Below the pieces are notes generated by a model. It had not been told where the DNA came from. It searched no databases and was given only the letters and a program-made list of their open reading frames with translations. From Seriola aureovittata (taxonomy: Eukaryota > Chordata > Actinopteri > Carangiformes > Carangidae), in NCBI RefSeq assembly GCF_021018895.1, contig NC_079377.1, positions 7,136,501 through 7,200,500 of the forward strand: DNA of 64,000 nt. The letters run 5' to 3'. Below, in pieces: positions 14,291 to 27,812 of the stretch. The first letter of the stretch is position 1, and each line of letters opens with the position of its first letter. The translations under genes and the position numbers were made by a program.

Positions 14291-15977
14291 CAACTACTAC
14301 AACTAAAAAAATAAAGGAATAAAGGAAGGAAGAATCACCAAATATCTGAACACTATATAGAAAGTATAGTATATAGAAAGTAAGAAAACAAATCAGAAAC
14401 TATTTTGATAATCATTCAAATACTTCTTAAAGCAAAAATTCTCTCTTTCCTGATTCTCAGATGTGAATATTTGTTGGTTTTGCTTGTCTTATATGCTCCA
14501 CAACTAACTATATTCAATTTATTTTCAACTTTTCTCTGATCAATTAATCATTTCTTCCATAAAATGTCAATCAAGTAAATAATCGACAGATGAACTGATA
14601 ATGTTTGGATGCAGCCCTGTACTGTAGATCCAACTGTTTCACCGAATAAAATACATTATATTTTGTGAAATTAGAAAAGTATGTCTGTAAGAGCTGAAGA
14701 ACACTCATCAAATGGAATAGTTTTTGTTAATGTTTACAGCCACTGATTCAAAGACAGTGCTTTATAGATGTAATCTAGAGACTAAATAGACATTTTCTGG
14801 TGCAATGCAGCATAATATCTATTACTGTAATTGTGTTCATTTAAGAACATAATTATTATGTTTCTGCCTTTTGGAAAGACCAATATAATAAACCTTTAAT
14901 TGAAAATACCCCGTCTGGATGAGGCCAAAAGTACAAAGACTGGGTTTAAAAAAGTGGTGGGACTTTGAACCTCTTTTCTCTTTGTGGTCTCCGAGGCAAT
15001 TCATCATTTTAACCACCATGTATAGTAGGTGATAACCAAGCATAGGGAGCACATGTGTAGTGCTTGACATGCATGTGAGATAAACCTGGTCACAATCCAC
15101 AAAAAATGTATTTCAGATTTTCTAAAGGTGAACTGCACAATATAGCCATGATAACAGCAACCATCCATCTTATTCAGGTGTATGACAATGAATGCCTCAA
15201 TGTTGTCATGTTGTAGTTCCATCTGCCAAAACCCAGACAGCGTCCTAAACTGATATCCATTCACACAGAAAAACACAATCATACAAAACATACACCATAA
15301 AATATATTTATTCTTAATAGTCACTTGACATTTGTCACAAATCACTGTTAAGTCTCCAGCCTTGGCTTGGGATGGAATTTATTATCAGGCGTCTTAAATG
15401 ACAAATGCAACAAAGGTAAACAGATCATTTACAGAGCAGGAACGGGGATGTAAACACCTGTTTTGGGAACGTCATCAGCACAGTGGAGTGCTTAATACTA
15501 AAGCCCAAGCCAGAGTGATGTTGAAAGGTGAAATCTCTACACATCAATTTTGTCCTGAGCACCACAGCGCAACAGAGCTTATTACAGACTCCCAATCTGT
15601 CTCAAGTGTTCAGTCTGTGTCAGTAATGCTGGGCTGCCTGGCCCTCGAAACGCTTCATTAAAAAGCTTGGCCATCCAGAGCACATCCGTGGCAGCCAAAT
15701 AAAGTGTCAGACCGCATTTTTCATCTGCAGATTAAACCTATGTAAGTCCGAATTAAACCAAATTAGATCTGAAAATGAGAAATAAACCAAAGCCAGATGA
15801 GCAGAGGGGCGGGTGGCGTGACCAGGAGGAAACTGCTCCAATACCATATGGAAAACTGGTTGTGTTGGTTTGTCAGTGCCTCTGTGTCTGCAACTGCTTA
15901 TGCATTTTTGAAGAGATTAGAGCCCTCTGGTCTGTTGTTTACACACACCCACATATTCTATTTCATTTATTCGTGTG

Positions 15978-16030
15978 GGGGATACAGGGAAGCGGAGGCT
16001 GACAGGGGATACAGGGAAGCAGAGGCTGAC
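15978..16030. repeat. 27-bp tandem duplication
   Basis: ggggatacagggaagcggag plus ctgaca is repeated with one substitution (g to a) in the second copy. The period is a multiple of three, so overlapping open frames pass through it, but neither frame looks like a gene. Confidence 0.93.
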
Positions 16031-19000
16031 CTCTCTTATTCTTTCATCTATTGTGATCTGAAGGATAATTCCTGCTCTCTAGATTAAAGGATCTGTTCTC
16101 CTTGACCACGGTGAGGCTGTTTATTCTCCCACAATGGAAGTCGAGGTGCTTTTAAGAGTGAATTTCATGCTGGCATTGGGGCCCTTTGAGCATTGGTGAG
16201 TGTATCAGGGCTACAGTGTGCTGGCCTGGGAGATAAACTCACTGCTAATCAATCACACAGTGTCCTCTTCTTTCCTCTCCATCCTCTCTCCCTGTCTTGC
16301 ACACACACATACTATACACACAAAGCCCTCTGCTATTTGATGCAACAGTGTCCTCAGACCCTCTTGTGAGCACATTTCAATCAATGGACGATTACAGTTC
16401 CAATTGCTGTGTGTGCTGCTACACCCCGCCAGATTCACATGTATCTCAACTACATACCACACATGCACACATTAACAGATGGACATACCACAGACAATGC
16501 TATCATGTCAGAGTGTGTGTGTGTCCCTGGAGAGGGTTGCGGAGGGGGGCTGTGGCCTGTACTCTGCCACCCCAGTGTGTTAGATCCTCAGCCAGCCCAT
16601 TGTGCTGAAATTCAGCCACAATAGCACAGTATCTTCCCCAAAGCAGAGCCCTTATCATGGCCCCGAAATGAATCGCCTCTGTGGACGCCCACAACACAGA
16701 CTCCTCGGGGCTGAGCGCACAGATCTGGAGGTGAGCGAGCGGAGCAATCTAGTCCTATTGTTCTATGCATGATAAACTGGGCTTCAAACCTCTCATTCTC
16801 TGTCTATCTTTGGGAAGCTGTGTGCAATCTGTGATATGAGCCACTGCAGCAATACAAAACTTTTGCAAGCTTTTTGATGGCATAGTGTGCAACATCCACT
16901 TGCACAACACTGTACACTCAAGGCCTCTATTCTGGATGTCTTTATTGATTATAAGCTCTCGGTAAGAGCAGAACATGCAGTTAACAATTGTCAGCTGATA
17001 AATTTCCTATGAGTAGTCAGTTATGAATCATGCTCAGTGTGTCAATCACATAAATGCTGCAGTCATAAATTAGATTTCTAAACATATCAGACAAAGCAGG
17101 GGGCATTTATATTAACATTTAATGTGCAATGAAATGCTAAAACAGCTGAGAGGAAAGGCATCATACTGTTCCTTCAGGCATTATGAAATTACACATTTAT
17201 TTAAATTCTGCTTAAATTCTCCATTTCTCTCTGGTAAAAACTAAACTGACATAATTACTTACAAAAGGATTTTTTTTTCTATCATGAATCCTTTTCGGGA
17301 AAAACCAAGAGTCACTAAGCACCAAGCAACAGTGAATGAAGTGAAAATTGGAGAGAAGACCTCGTGCTTCAGTGTATGTTGTTCTGCGGTTTGATTGGAA
17401 GACTTTCCAATGTAAGGGAAATACCGCTGCGCTTCTGGGTAAAATGCATCACTTTATTCTCTCTGATCTTATTAAAAGCTTACTCACTCTTGGTCTAGTT
17501 AAAGTTGAGGACCCACTGTTTGTGCTGGCGGAGCTTTGCCAAACAGTATTCAGGGAAGCCTCCGTAGACGTCTACCCCACTCCATAAATTGTAATACTTT
17601 CCACTTGATCTACCCACGCCAGAGAATGCTATCAGTCAGCACGTCAAAAAGTCGTCTCTTATGTGAGACAGTGCAGCCTCAGTATGGCGAGTAGCAATCC
17701 TGGATGTTGAACAACACAACCACAAAAGTCAGCTTTGCACATTAGCTTGTTATTTACTGTGAGCAATAAGCTATATAAAACCTTCTTTTACGCCAGAGTG
17801 TTGATGGATTCCCCAAGTACATGTTACAGCAATCATCAGGCAGAGAACAAGTGCGGCAAACATAGCACATCAACTGCAAAGTAATCCAGCAGCTCGGTAT
17901 CATTTGGCTTTCTGTTCACAACATCCATAACACCAGCTGAGGGATACTGTAGCACATCAAGCTGTGAGCTTTATAAAACACCTCAATCCACAGTGACAGA
18001 TATAAACAGTGCCACAGTAAACAGAGATGACCCCTGAAGGTTACCATCACTCACTGACTCACAAACTGATAAATGCTGTGTACAGCTTTAAACTGCCTCC
18101 TGACAACTGCACAAAATTCTGTTTTCATGAACTGCTAATGAAAATACATCAAGGTGATAAACTCTTTTTACATATGTTACATATAATAATGCAGCTGTGA
18201 AAGCTTTATGTTACGAACTACTAATTGACAGTATTAAAATTAGCCCTAGCTTTAATTTGGTCATTTTAACACATGGAGTTTAACCTGGTCAATTACATTA
18301 CAAGACCGTCACATATAAAGGTGATGACACAAACAGCTTCAGAGAAATACTTCATAATCGGACCTAACCTGACATCAAGGTCATACTGAAACCAGTATAA
18401 AGAAGTAGCTTTGTAAAGTAGCACACCAGTGTTTGTTTTTCTCTCTGGTTAATAAGACAGTAATGCTGGCTTCACTCTGGTAAAGATCATTACAGCAGCA
18501 TGCAGCTCAATCTTCAGCAAAAGTGGCTTTGAAATTAAAATGTCCACATCCATTTCAGTTTCCCACAGGGGACATGGGTATATTATCTCTTTGTGACAGT
18601 TATTTCAAATGATGACTATTTTGCTACTCACCTAATAACTAAAATTGAAGATGATTGTCTCTTTGTCAGATTATACCATTTCTTCTCCTTTTCACTTCAA
18701 GATGACTGTGTTTATGTATGTTTTTCACCAAATAAATTGAGGTTGCACAATGGATCAGCAAGCATTAATGACTGGAAATTTGTAGACTATATGAGCCTTC
18801 AGTCCTCAGAAAGCAAGATTACACTTCATTTTACACAAAAAACAATTTCTGAATATTTCATCTGATGTGTTTATGTTCTTCTGGGTTTATTAGCTCTCCC
18901 CAGCATAGACCAATTAAACAGTCAACCGACCATTTAAGGCCTGATTAGTCTCAGACTGGCTTTTAATTTGATATGCATGCAGATCTCAAACTAAATGGTT

Positions 19001-19189
19001 GATCAAGCGAGGCAGGTGTCCATATCAGATGCCTGTCTGATACGGAGAAGCATGGGAATTAGTGTTCTGTGTTTCTGCCGGGTTCCAATAATCTCCCGTC
19101 AAAACAAATCAACAAAAGCACAAAATGCATAAGTAGCTTCAGATTGACAGTTTGTTTTTTTTAACATGCATGACCCTGGCATGTCCTAC

Positions 19190-19263
19190 CTTATCAGGAT
19201 TCTCTTCGATCCAGCTCTTTACCGTGTTCAGAGCAATGTCAGCTGCGGGCTCATTGGGAAAGC
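19190..19263 (-). CDS. macrod2: macrod2 coding exon C (macrodomain helix, FPNEPAA segment)
   Basis: This is a 74-nt internal exon. On the minus strand the acceptor is a T8 tract followed by ctccactag. Two bases complete the glycine split with exon B, then 24 codons begin FPNEPAADIALNTVKSWI and end with PDK before AAG|gtagga (GT at 19188-19189). FPNEPAA and the following amphipathic helix match MACROD2 closely; MACROD1 has, from memory, YPCEAAA here. The helix packs against the ADP-ribose-binding core. Exon C ends in phase 0, so the next exon should start with the strand that in human reads about VDRIIFCVFLE. No such exon was seen in the remaining 19.1 kb, so the gene continues beyond the window. 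An open frame reads through both splice sites but its ends are intronic. Confidence 0.92.
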
Positions 19264-20755
19264 CTAGTGGAGAAAAAAAACATCTGTCAATATCAGTTTC
19301 ATCCAACATGCAGATGCAAGAGGGAGACAAAAACAGACAGGCGAACAGACAGACAAACCGATATTTCCACAGGTAATAGCATTTCTCCTAAATCAATGGA
19401 AAGCAGCACAGCCTGCTTGTGTCTGGTAGATGAGACCAGCTGTCTGATAAACTGCTGTAGACGTGAGTTGCCAGATGCACTCTAATCGGAAAATACACAG
19501 ACATACAGACATATTTCAGGAGAACAAAGTGTTCATATGAACTACGTATATAAATAAACAGCTGTAATTACAACCTTGCTCATTACCAACGCAGAATTAT
19601 ATATTATATATAATATTTTGCCTTTATGGGGTAAGTTACTCTTGATATTTTATCAGTTTCACAGAATGAAAACATAGAAAAGCTAGTGTGGCTAAGAGGC
19701 AACATGGCTAACGACTGAGTTAATCACAACAGTTGTGTCAATTCAGGAACCCTAATGCATGAACACAACATACTTAATTTTTAATAAGTCCAGCTAAGGA
19801 AAGACTGCTGGATGCTAATCTCAAGATCATTTTCAGCCATAGTAGAGAACTTCCAAAGACCCAACACTTAGAGTGAACTATTGACTATAAAAGACCTTGG
19901 GCCAGCCTTGCTATAACTGGAGAGTATATATGCCATTACCAAAAGCGCTGACAATCGGCTACTGTGTCACAGAGTAGTGTTTCAGTTGTCTTCATTTCAA
20001 AGTAATTATAGTTGAGTCTGGTCTTCTGTGCCTTTCACAAAACTTGACGACAGCATTTTACTCTAAAGCCTCTGTAAAAATCCTAGAGCAAGTTTGAAGT
20101 GGCCTTACAAGTATAACCTTCACACTGCGAGCCCTATGCAAAGTTAAGACCAGAATCCAGCAAACAAACATGGCCCGTTTTTTCAGTCATGACTGACCTG
20201 GTTCAGGATTTAAAACTCGTCGCTGTTCCATATTATAACCCTTGACATTCACAAGGGACCACAGGTTGCAACAGACAATGTCTTCCTCTAACGACAGAGG
20301 TCAAGACCTCAATTTCAACCCACATCAACTGATACAAGGGCCATGCCACAGTTGTAACCTGTTGGTTATTGCATGGGTCACATTCTCAAATATTTTTCTT
20401 TTCCTGGGTCATTGCCACAACCATAATGTTCTATGACCTATGTAACAGGCTTACAAGTACTGCAACGACCTCTACCCTTAAAGCCGCATGTAAAGGAAAG
20501 TGAATAGCCACAAGGATCTAGCCGTACATTTCCTGAATTCTTTCATTTCAGACCACCTGCTGTCAAAGACTCTCAATAACTATTCTGTAAATATTCTAAA
20601 TCAACTGGTTTGGCAGTTAGGATATACCGTATGTAGCCTCATCCCCACCACTCTCACCCATCTGACTACTATTGATGTCTCTCTCTTCCTGTTTTTCTTC
20701 TCCTCCCCCTTTTCAGCCTGACAGGAGCGGCTGAGTTACACTGAGGAGAGGAGAG

Positions 20756-20775
20756 GGGCTGAGCTGAGCTGAGCT
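20756..20775. repeat. (GGCTGA/GAGCT)n short tandem repeat
   Basis: Several pentamer units (gagct) follow a GA-rich stretch and precede cctgttcaag. It sits in a locally GC-rich segment at 20.7-20.95 kb. Confidence 0.75.
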
Positions 20776-22295
20776 CCTGTTCAAGCCCTGGGTGAAGCGA
20801 GATGTGAGCTGCATACCAGCCGGCAGTGACAGCCAGTCTGCTCCTACGGCTCTGTTAGGCAATGTCTGCAGACAGTGCATGGCCCGTTCACGGCTTCTGC
20901 CCTTCAAAAGCTGCCCCAAGAGCTGTGTGCTCAGAACCTAATCCAGCATGCCAAATCAGTTTGCAGGTCACCTGACTCCTCTTGTCTCCCAAACACACTT
21001 AACCTTTTCAGTGATATCACTTTGTCTGGTGATGTTTCCTTTTTGAAATCCGTTTGCACACATATGCAGGTGTACCGACACTCCAACTCACACATCGGGT
21101 AACGTAGGCAAACAGAAGTGCGGAAGACGAAGAAGAGAAATAGATCCACGAAGATAGGAGCAGCTGTTAAGGAAGAGTGCGCACAATGGGAGAGGTGTCA
21201 GAGGAATAAGCACATAAACAAATGAAATAAATTAGTAAATTGTTAAAGAAGTGAGGACCCGCCTTTGTGCTCTCACTGTGTCATCTTAACTGAGATGAAG
21301 TGAGGCACATTAGAAAACAAGTCTTAATCATAATAATAGGACGTTCTGATCCCCATCAGTGGTTAGATGGCATTGAGTACATTTAATCTGTTCAGTGTAG
21401 AGTTTCTACAAATGCTCTATTGATTTGAGAGCAAAACCTATTAATCATAGCAGATCTGAAAAGGAGAGAGAGTGGGAAAAGAGGTGAGCTATAGAAACAG
21501 TGAAAAACACAGCAGGGAAGTGCAATGATAGATACATACAAAAGAAAGAGAGTTAGATGGAAAGCTGGGAAAAAGGGGTCAGTGCAGCTAGGGGCAGCCC
21601 GCCGGAGAAACGCTGCTCGACAGCAACATCAGTGGCCCAAGGTCAACAGCAGCAGCTCAAGTGCATCAGCAGCTCTCTCTAATCATTTGTCTCCTTCACA
21701 GTATCCTCTACCTTGAGCTCTCCTAACATCTCTTCTCAGTGCCTCTCTGTCCCTGTCAGCTCGGCCAAATATGTTTATATGCAGAAAAACAGATACAATA
21801 CAATACTCTCAATCATCCCATGCACCAGCTCTTGGCCAGAGAGCCATTGGCAGTACAGTTAATACAATCCACTTGTTCAGAAAACTAATCTTTCAAAAAG
21901 GACTGAGCGAGGCGACTTTTTTATGCTCAAGTACACACAACATGAAAAAGTTCAGTGCGTTACTTCTACATCGACTCCTCTCAACATCCCCTCCTCATTC
22001 TCTTTTGCTCCATTTGCTGTGTGGAGGGTTCAACGAAAGCTAATCTGTCAGGAGGTGGAGAGCTGGCGTCAGGCGCAGTGATGGTGGGCCCTCCAGGGTC
22101 CCTGCACTGCTTGGCTTGGTTCTCTCTCATGCTGGGAACATGGTCGGCTCAGGGAGATTTGTCTTAGTGAGGCGCTCTGATGGGATATGTGCAGCGCAGT
22201 GCTGCTGATGAGGACTCAGGTGGTGCAGTGTTATTTCTGCTGAAGGCTCCTCTACTTCATCACCAGGCAGAGCACAGCATCCAGAGAGAGGGAGT

Positions 22296-22319
22296 GGGGG
22301 GGTGGGGGTGGGGGGTGGG
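22296..22319 (+). other. G-quadruplex motif with single-T loops
   Basis: G7-T-G5-T-G6-T-G3 on the plus strand. Four G-runs joined by one-nucleotide loops is the arrangement known to give very stable parallel quadruplexes. It is on the template strand of macrod2, inside the intron between exons B and C. Confidence 0.85.
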
Positions 22320-23872
22320 TGAGACTTTGGCACGTGCCATGTGAACAAAGGGTTACGGTGGCGCAATGTGCTTACATAACATTTGCATAGTACATCCAGT
22401 GAAGTTGAAGGCAATAGCAGTTATGGGTTCAGTCACCACAACAAATTTGGACTCGTGACAAGGGAGAATTACGTTAGATAATCACAGAATCTGACCTGGG
22501 AAGACTGGGAGCCAGGTCTTTTCCATTAGTGGTCTTCCAATCATTTCATTCATATGACTCATTTTAAGCCACAATTAAAAAGCATGATTGAATTATATGA
22601 AAAAGATGACTTGGTTTAATTTCCTTTTTAAATGAAAAGTACATTTTCAGCCATGTCTCCATGTCAGCACAGTGAGTTATGCCAAAGGGAAGATTCATCT
22701 TAAAACAGAATTCACATATTTTATTCCTATGATCTCGGGCATGTAGGACCTTTGTTAATATGAAGAAAAAGAGAGCCCTCTCTAATCTCTGATGCAACCC
22801 AGAGACACAGACTCTGGTCCCTCTCTTACTCATATGCAAAACACCTTTAGGAACACTTGTACAGGACCCTGGGTGACTTTTAAGGAATATGGTTTTATGT
22901 ATTTTATACGAATCTAGAAACCAGAGGAAAGCCACTGTTTGGATGAAGCTCAGAAATACACATTTATTCAGCTCATAATGAAACAGCTCCCAGTTTACAT
23001 TATAAACAACATTACATCGACTCTGTGAAAGCTGGAAAGAGAAGTTCATGTTCAAAAATATCCACTGAACTGGAGCGTAGGAAAAATAATATAAATGTGC
23101 ACTCTGCCTTAGGGGGAATTTTTGCTTTAAGAACAAGCAAAGCCCATTGCTCTCTCTTTTGCCAACATGGCAACTCTTTCATATCCTAAATTTACAGAGT
23201 GAACTTTCACAACAAACTTGTGTAGCTAAGGTGTTTTTCTCTGGTGAGACAGAGTGAGAAGTAGCTGCATCACCTGATAAAGCAAGTAGAGGTAAGTCAA
23301 CAAGTTGAATACATGTCTGTGATATGATGGATTCCCATTCTTTGTTTGCAAATATATGGGTAGGCACATACTGCAGACCACACCGGTTTTGTTTTCCCTG
23401 AGTGGGCTTATATTGTGCACCACAACATGCTGTTATCTAAGGGTTTTATCATTTCTACCATTTCCTTTTTTTTTTTTAAAGCACATAATGATAGGTTGTG
23501 GGGGCATGTGGCTGAGGTTTGATAAACATATGCTGACTGAATTCTTGTAAAATACAAGGTAGAGCTTTTCTGCCCTGGAGGCAAGAATCGTATTGTTGGT
23601 CATACTCTCCTTCCCCTCAGTTGTAGCTGGTAAAGTTCACATCTCAACACTCGTCATTCATTCTGATGAGCTGTCTACCTTGAAGTAGCGTATAGCCCGA
23701 GGCTCAGGTATCTGGCACTTGTAAATTCACCAGAGGTGTTGAGAGGGAGCGGTAAACATAGGAAATCTGCTATAGAGAAAAAATGGCAATATAAAATGAA
23801 TATGAAATGCTAATGTTTGTCTGTTTTTGAAAGGCCTTTAACATTTAGCCTCACAATATTTCAAATGCATAC

Positions 23873-23889
23873 TTTTTTTTTTTTTTTTT
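23873..23889. repeat. T17 homopolymer
   Basis: Run of 17 T in AT-rich sequence. A shorter T12 lies at 23466-23477. No retroposon body could be recognised beside either. Confidence 0.9.
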
Positions 23890-26301
23890 ACAAATGTCGT
23901 TCAGAAATGTCTTTAAAGTATTTTTCTAAAGAAATGTTTTGTATGTGGTGTTTTTTCCTTATTTATAAAATGTTGATAGGGCACAGAGAATATGACTGTT
24001 GCCCCAAAGACCACTGTTATAAACGACAGGTAGAATCATTCAAGTACTTTAGAATACAAAGTAGAGTAGCTGAGTGTGTGTTGGGCAGCAGAAGGGAGTC
24101 ATTAAGTGTAGCACAGTCTGCTCTAGTTGAGGGCAGCAGTGCTATGTTTTTGTCTGGAAAGGGAGGGGGTTGTCACCCCATCAGGGCCCAGAGGAGAGGT
24201 GAGGTGACCTGGGGTGGAGGACAGAGGAGCGCCCCAGGACTCTAGATGCCAAAGCGTGGGTGTCAAATGGCCCGGAGCTCCTCCCTACACCAACACTGGG
24301 ACACGGCAGGGCTGTGACCATGACCGACTTTGCAGCCCACAGAAGGAGACAGAGACAAAGAGGGATGGGAGGGTGCGTTGTGAGGAAGACAGGCAGAAAA
24401 AGATGTAGGAAGAAAGAGAGCAGCCTCCGTGGCACAACAGATGATGACCTTCGTTGGAAACGTTCCATATAGGTGATGCCATGCTTTGTCCTACATGCTA
24501 AAATTAACACCTGACATTTCACTTTTTAAAAACATCCTGAGGAGTGTATGATATGCAAAAGTTTAATGCTCAACCGAGTTTCTCAAAGGCCTAAATCTAT
24601 TGTCCTGTGGGTGGGAAGTATTTTTACATTTGGCTTATCATCCATGAAAATGGTAGTGCAAGGCTAGTGTTGAGTACAATGCACACTGTGTGACTCAGTT
24701 AAATGGGCTACGAAGCCCCTGTTCGCTCTGAGCACACACTCTGCTGCCCACTGATACAGCACGTTACTCCTATGTACCTTGAAATTCCTAAACCAGCTGG
24801 GCTAAGCTCCCTGTGGTAAACCTAGGTTTTAAGAGAAGGAGGAACTTGCCCAGGCCATCTCTGGCTTACTACCGGGAAGCCATCACTGTCAAGAGATAAG
24901 GTGCCATAAATGTCTCCAACCTTCCTAATCCCGGACAGGGATGAAGAGAGCCAGAGCATGATGCTGGCTGGAGGAAAAAAATTCTTAGCTGCTTGACACC
25001 TTTGATCTGGACAGTACAGTAGAATGGCAGTGTGGACATACCAGTAGAGCCTGGGTGGATTACATCCGCATATCTCCCATAGCCACCAGTCAGTGCTAAA
25101 ACTCCTCTGTCAACAATCCTCGGATCAGTTACAGAGACACGTGAGCTAAAGGGGATAGGTGAGCAGTAGACGGGGAGATATTTGTCGTAAGAGCTGCTGC
25201 ATTGCTGTGTTCAGGGCCTCTGATTGTTTTGATAGGGTTATAAATGCATGTATTCGATGGCATCTGTCAGGTAAATAGTAGACTTAATGTTCATGTCCTT
25301 GCTTTTGCATCGTGCCAGTGAGCCCTCTGCTCCGTGCTAAGATTGATCTCGGCAGACTACTCCTAAACTGTACAACTCATTACAATGCTGTTGGAAAGTG
25401 CTCTTTCAGCGCTAGCAAAGATGTGATCTCCACAAGGCTAAATTGTCCACAATGCATCACGAAATGGGATTTTTGCTTTGCTTTGCTTGAGCAAGTGTCT
25501 CTGCCTGTGTGTGAGCACGAATGTGTGTGTCGAAGTGTGAGAAAGACGCGCGAGGGAGAAAAAGACCTGCGAGAGACAAGAGGATGTATGGGAGGGAAGA
25601 CATGAGAGAAAAGGATACAAAAGGAGAAAATGACCTCTCTAAGTCGAGGTAGTTGGAGTCTTGGCACTGATCTTGTGAGACATTGAGAGGTGTCTCCTCC
25701 TTGGAAGGAATAATCCATTTAAACCTGGGTCGCATGGCTGTGATTGATGTGCAAACAGGAGTAGCACTTAATAACCTCTATCATGCTGGGTGACCTCATG
25801 GCCCACGGTGGGCACCAGTTTGTTTATGGGTGGTACCTCCGACACACTATCCGTGCAGAAATTCTGTTGTGGCTAATGGGTTGGACTGAGGGATTGGACT
25901 GTCAGCACAGTGTGAGCCCTCATTTTTCTTTTCAAGCGTCTAAGGTACCCCCTTGTGCACCCCCTCTACACCCAACCTCCCTGCTCTGCCATCATCTGTC
26001 AATGGTGACTGAGTCTCCTGGAATATGGAGGCGTGAGAGAGAGTGTCAATTAGCATTAGCTTTCCTGACAAATCTGTTTTTCTTTCCACAAAGGACTTGG
26101 ATAACTTGTTCCTGATTCCTCTCTGTCACAATGTTAGGGCCACAGGATTTGTCCCTACTGCTCTACAAGTGTGGAAATGGGTCAAGCACATGTGCATACG
26201 TGTAATACCTGGGTGCATGACCATGTACATATTTATAAAACAAAGGCTATATCTGTGTGTATTCTACAGAGAAATAGAAAGAGACACACAGGAAGACAGA
26301 T

Positions 26302-26332
26302 AGAAAGAGAGAGAAAGAGAGAGAGAGAGAGA
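26302..26332. repeat. (GA)n repeat
   Basis: Purine tract of gaaa and ga units following gagacacacaggaagacaga. Confidence 0.9.
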
Positions 26333-26666
26333 CTGGGAAGATGTGCCTTTCACACTAAAAAGCTTTTGTTTACTTTTCTGAAATGGAGGCTGACCTTAAA
26401 GGTTATCTAAAATGTACAGAAAATGTCAAAACGCCTGACAAGAGAGCAGGGCCCCTTTCAGAACATGGCAGTACTCAGGGGGCACAGGGACGAGTCATAC
26501 AGAATAACATCATAGCACTGTACTATAGTGTAGTTCCTTTGAAAGTCCCCCCTCTATTTGCCCTCTGCTGTGTGAAGATCTTCAGTCTTAATCAGCTGTA
26601 TTGTTCTATGGAGATGAGGTTATGGGAAGCGCTAAGCTGTTTATTTATTGAACAGGCTGTTTAATT

Positions 26667-26684
26667 CCCCCCCCCCCTCCCCCC
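26667..26684. repeat. C-rich tract (C11-T-C6)
   Basis: ttcccc...cctcccccc pyrimidine run. The complementary strand is G6-A-G11, able in principle to form a quadruplex or triplex. Confidence 0.88.
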
Positions 26685-27797
26685 GCTGCATGCTTGTCTC
26701 TGCACAGCCTATCCCTTTGATGTGAGGGGCTGCTGGTGGAGTGCTATGATGGGCTCCCACTGGCAATGCAGCACACGGCACCACAGCGAACAGCAATAAG
26801 CAGTGGCCTCATCAGCGGCATACAGTACAAACAGTGACCACCCCCTCCCTCTTGCATGTATTCGGGCAACCTCTGTGACGCTACAACAGAGCTGTTTTAC
26901 TGCAAAATTACATAAATCCATTTTGAAAATAGACCTGTATGAATCCATTAGCTGACATTCTTCATTTTATTTCTTTAATTCAACCTGTAAAAAGTCTCAT
27001 CATGGCTGACAAACAAATTAACTTTGATAAACAAAAAATACTGGAACTTTGGTCTGTCCATCATAATTAGTTAAGTTAATTTACTGAGGATTTATGAGAG
27101 TCTCTAAGTTAAGCACTAATGAGTAACTAATCACTTATAATTACTATGGGGTGAAAATAATCAGATTAATGCAAAATGAGTAGTTGGAAATTCCTATGCA
27201 AGACAGGAAAATATGAGAAGAGGAAATTCATTTAACAGAAATAACTGCTGAACTTATCATCGCCCACTGAAAATTCTGCAGTGAAATAACCAGCAAGGGA
27301 AAGACAGAGAGAGGATGAGAGGAGAAGAGTAAGAAAGAATTTACAATTTCAGCCCTTTGTGTCATTAACACTTCAGTAATAGCCATTTTGAGATGCGTGT
27401 ATAGACAGGTGGCAGAAAACAGACAATACTGCAGAGAGAAGGGTGAGAGGAAATGATGAGGAGCTGTTGTGCAGTAAACTGTGCGAATTACAAAAGTGAT
27501 GGCTGGAAAATGTTCAATATCCCAAGAGGACGTGTTCCATCCAGCACAGAGTGCATAATTATAAACATCTAGTGATTTATATGCACAAAGCCTCCTTTTA
27601 CTACACACACTGGGCTTCACTAACAACTGTATGCTATGTGCTGTATATCAGGATGCTTAGACACTTACCCATTGACTGGCATGGAAGTTTAACTGTGCTG
27701 ACTGGGAATTTGTGCACAGATCTGCAGCTGTGTGGTTTTCAATGAACAAATGGACAGCCTGGTGAACTCCTCACTATTAAACCATAATTAGTTATTC

Positions 27798-27812
27798 TTT
27801 TTTTTTTTTTTT
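27798..27812. repeat. T-tract
   Basis: T run of about 15 within gttattc...actgtctc, with no other structure visible. Confidence 0.85.

Larger units (their letters stand above)
1..19189 (-). other. macrod2: macrod2 intron downstream of exon C (partial)
   Basis: More than 19.1 kb of intronic sequence follows exon C on the minus strand and runs out of the window. I found no coding exon, tRNA, rRNA or known small RNA in it. It holds microsatellites (104-183, 3094-3175, 7648-7674, 12224-12286), a degenerate minisatellite (3340-3480), a small perfect hairpin (5242-5265), two short tandem duplications (14251-14290, 15978-16030) and a GC-richer patch at 13.6-14.2 kb. The long segments between these, for example 3.6-7.6 kb, 8-12 kb and 16-19 kb, show nothing I can name. 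Confidence 0.8.

Noticed and set aside
15797..16087. 96-codon frame spanning the 27-bp tandem duplication, considered as a repeat protein
   Set aside because: Only two repeats, no family resemblance, and the frame is open mainly because the period is a multiple of three.
19139..19330. A single 63-codon gene at the FPNEPAA segment, or one at 56982-57176
   Set aside because: These frames read through splice sites. Only 19190-19263 and 57000-57121 match MACROD2; the ends are intronic.
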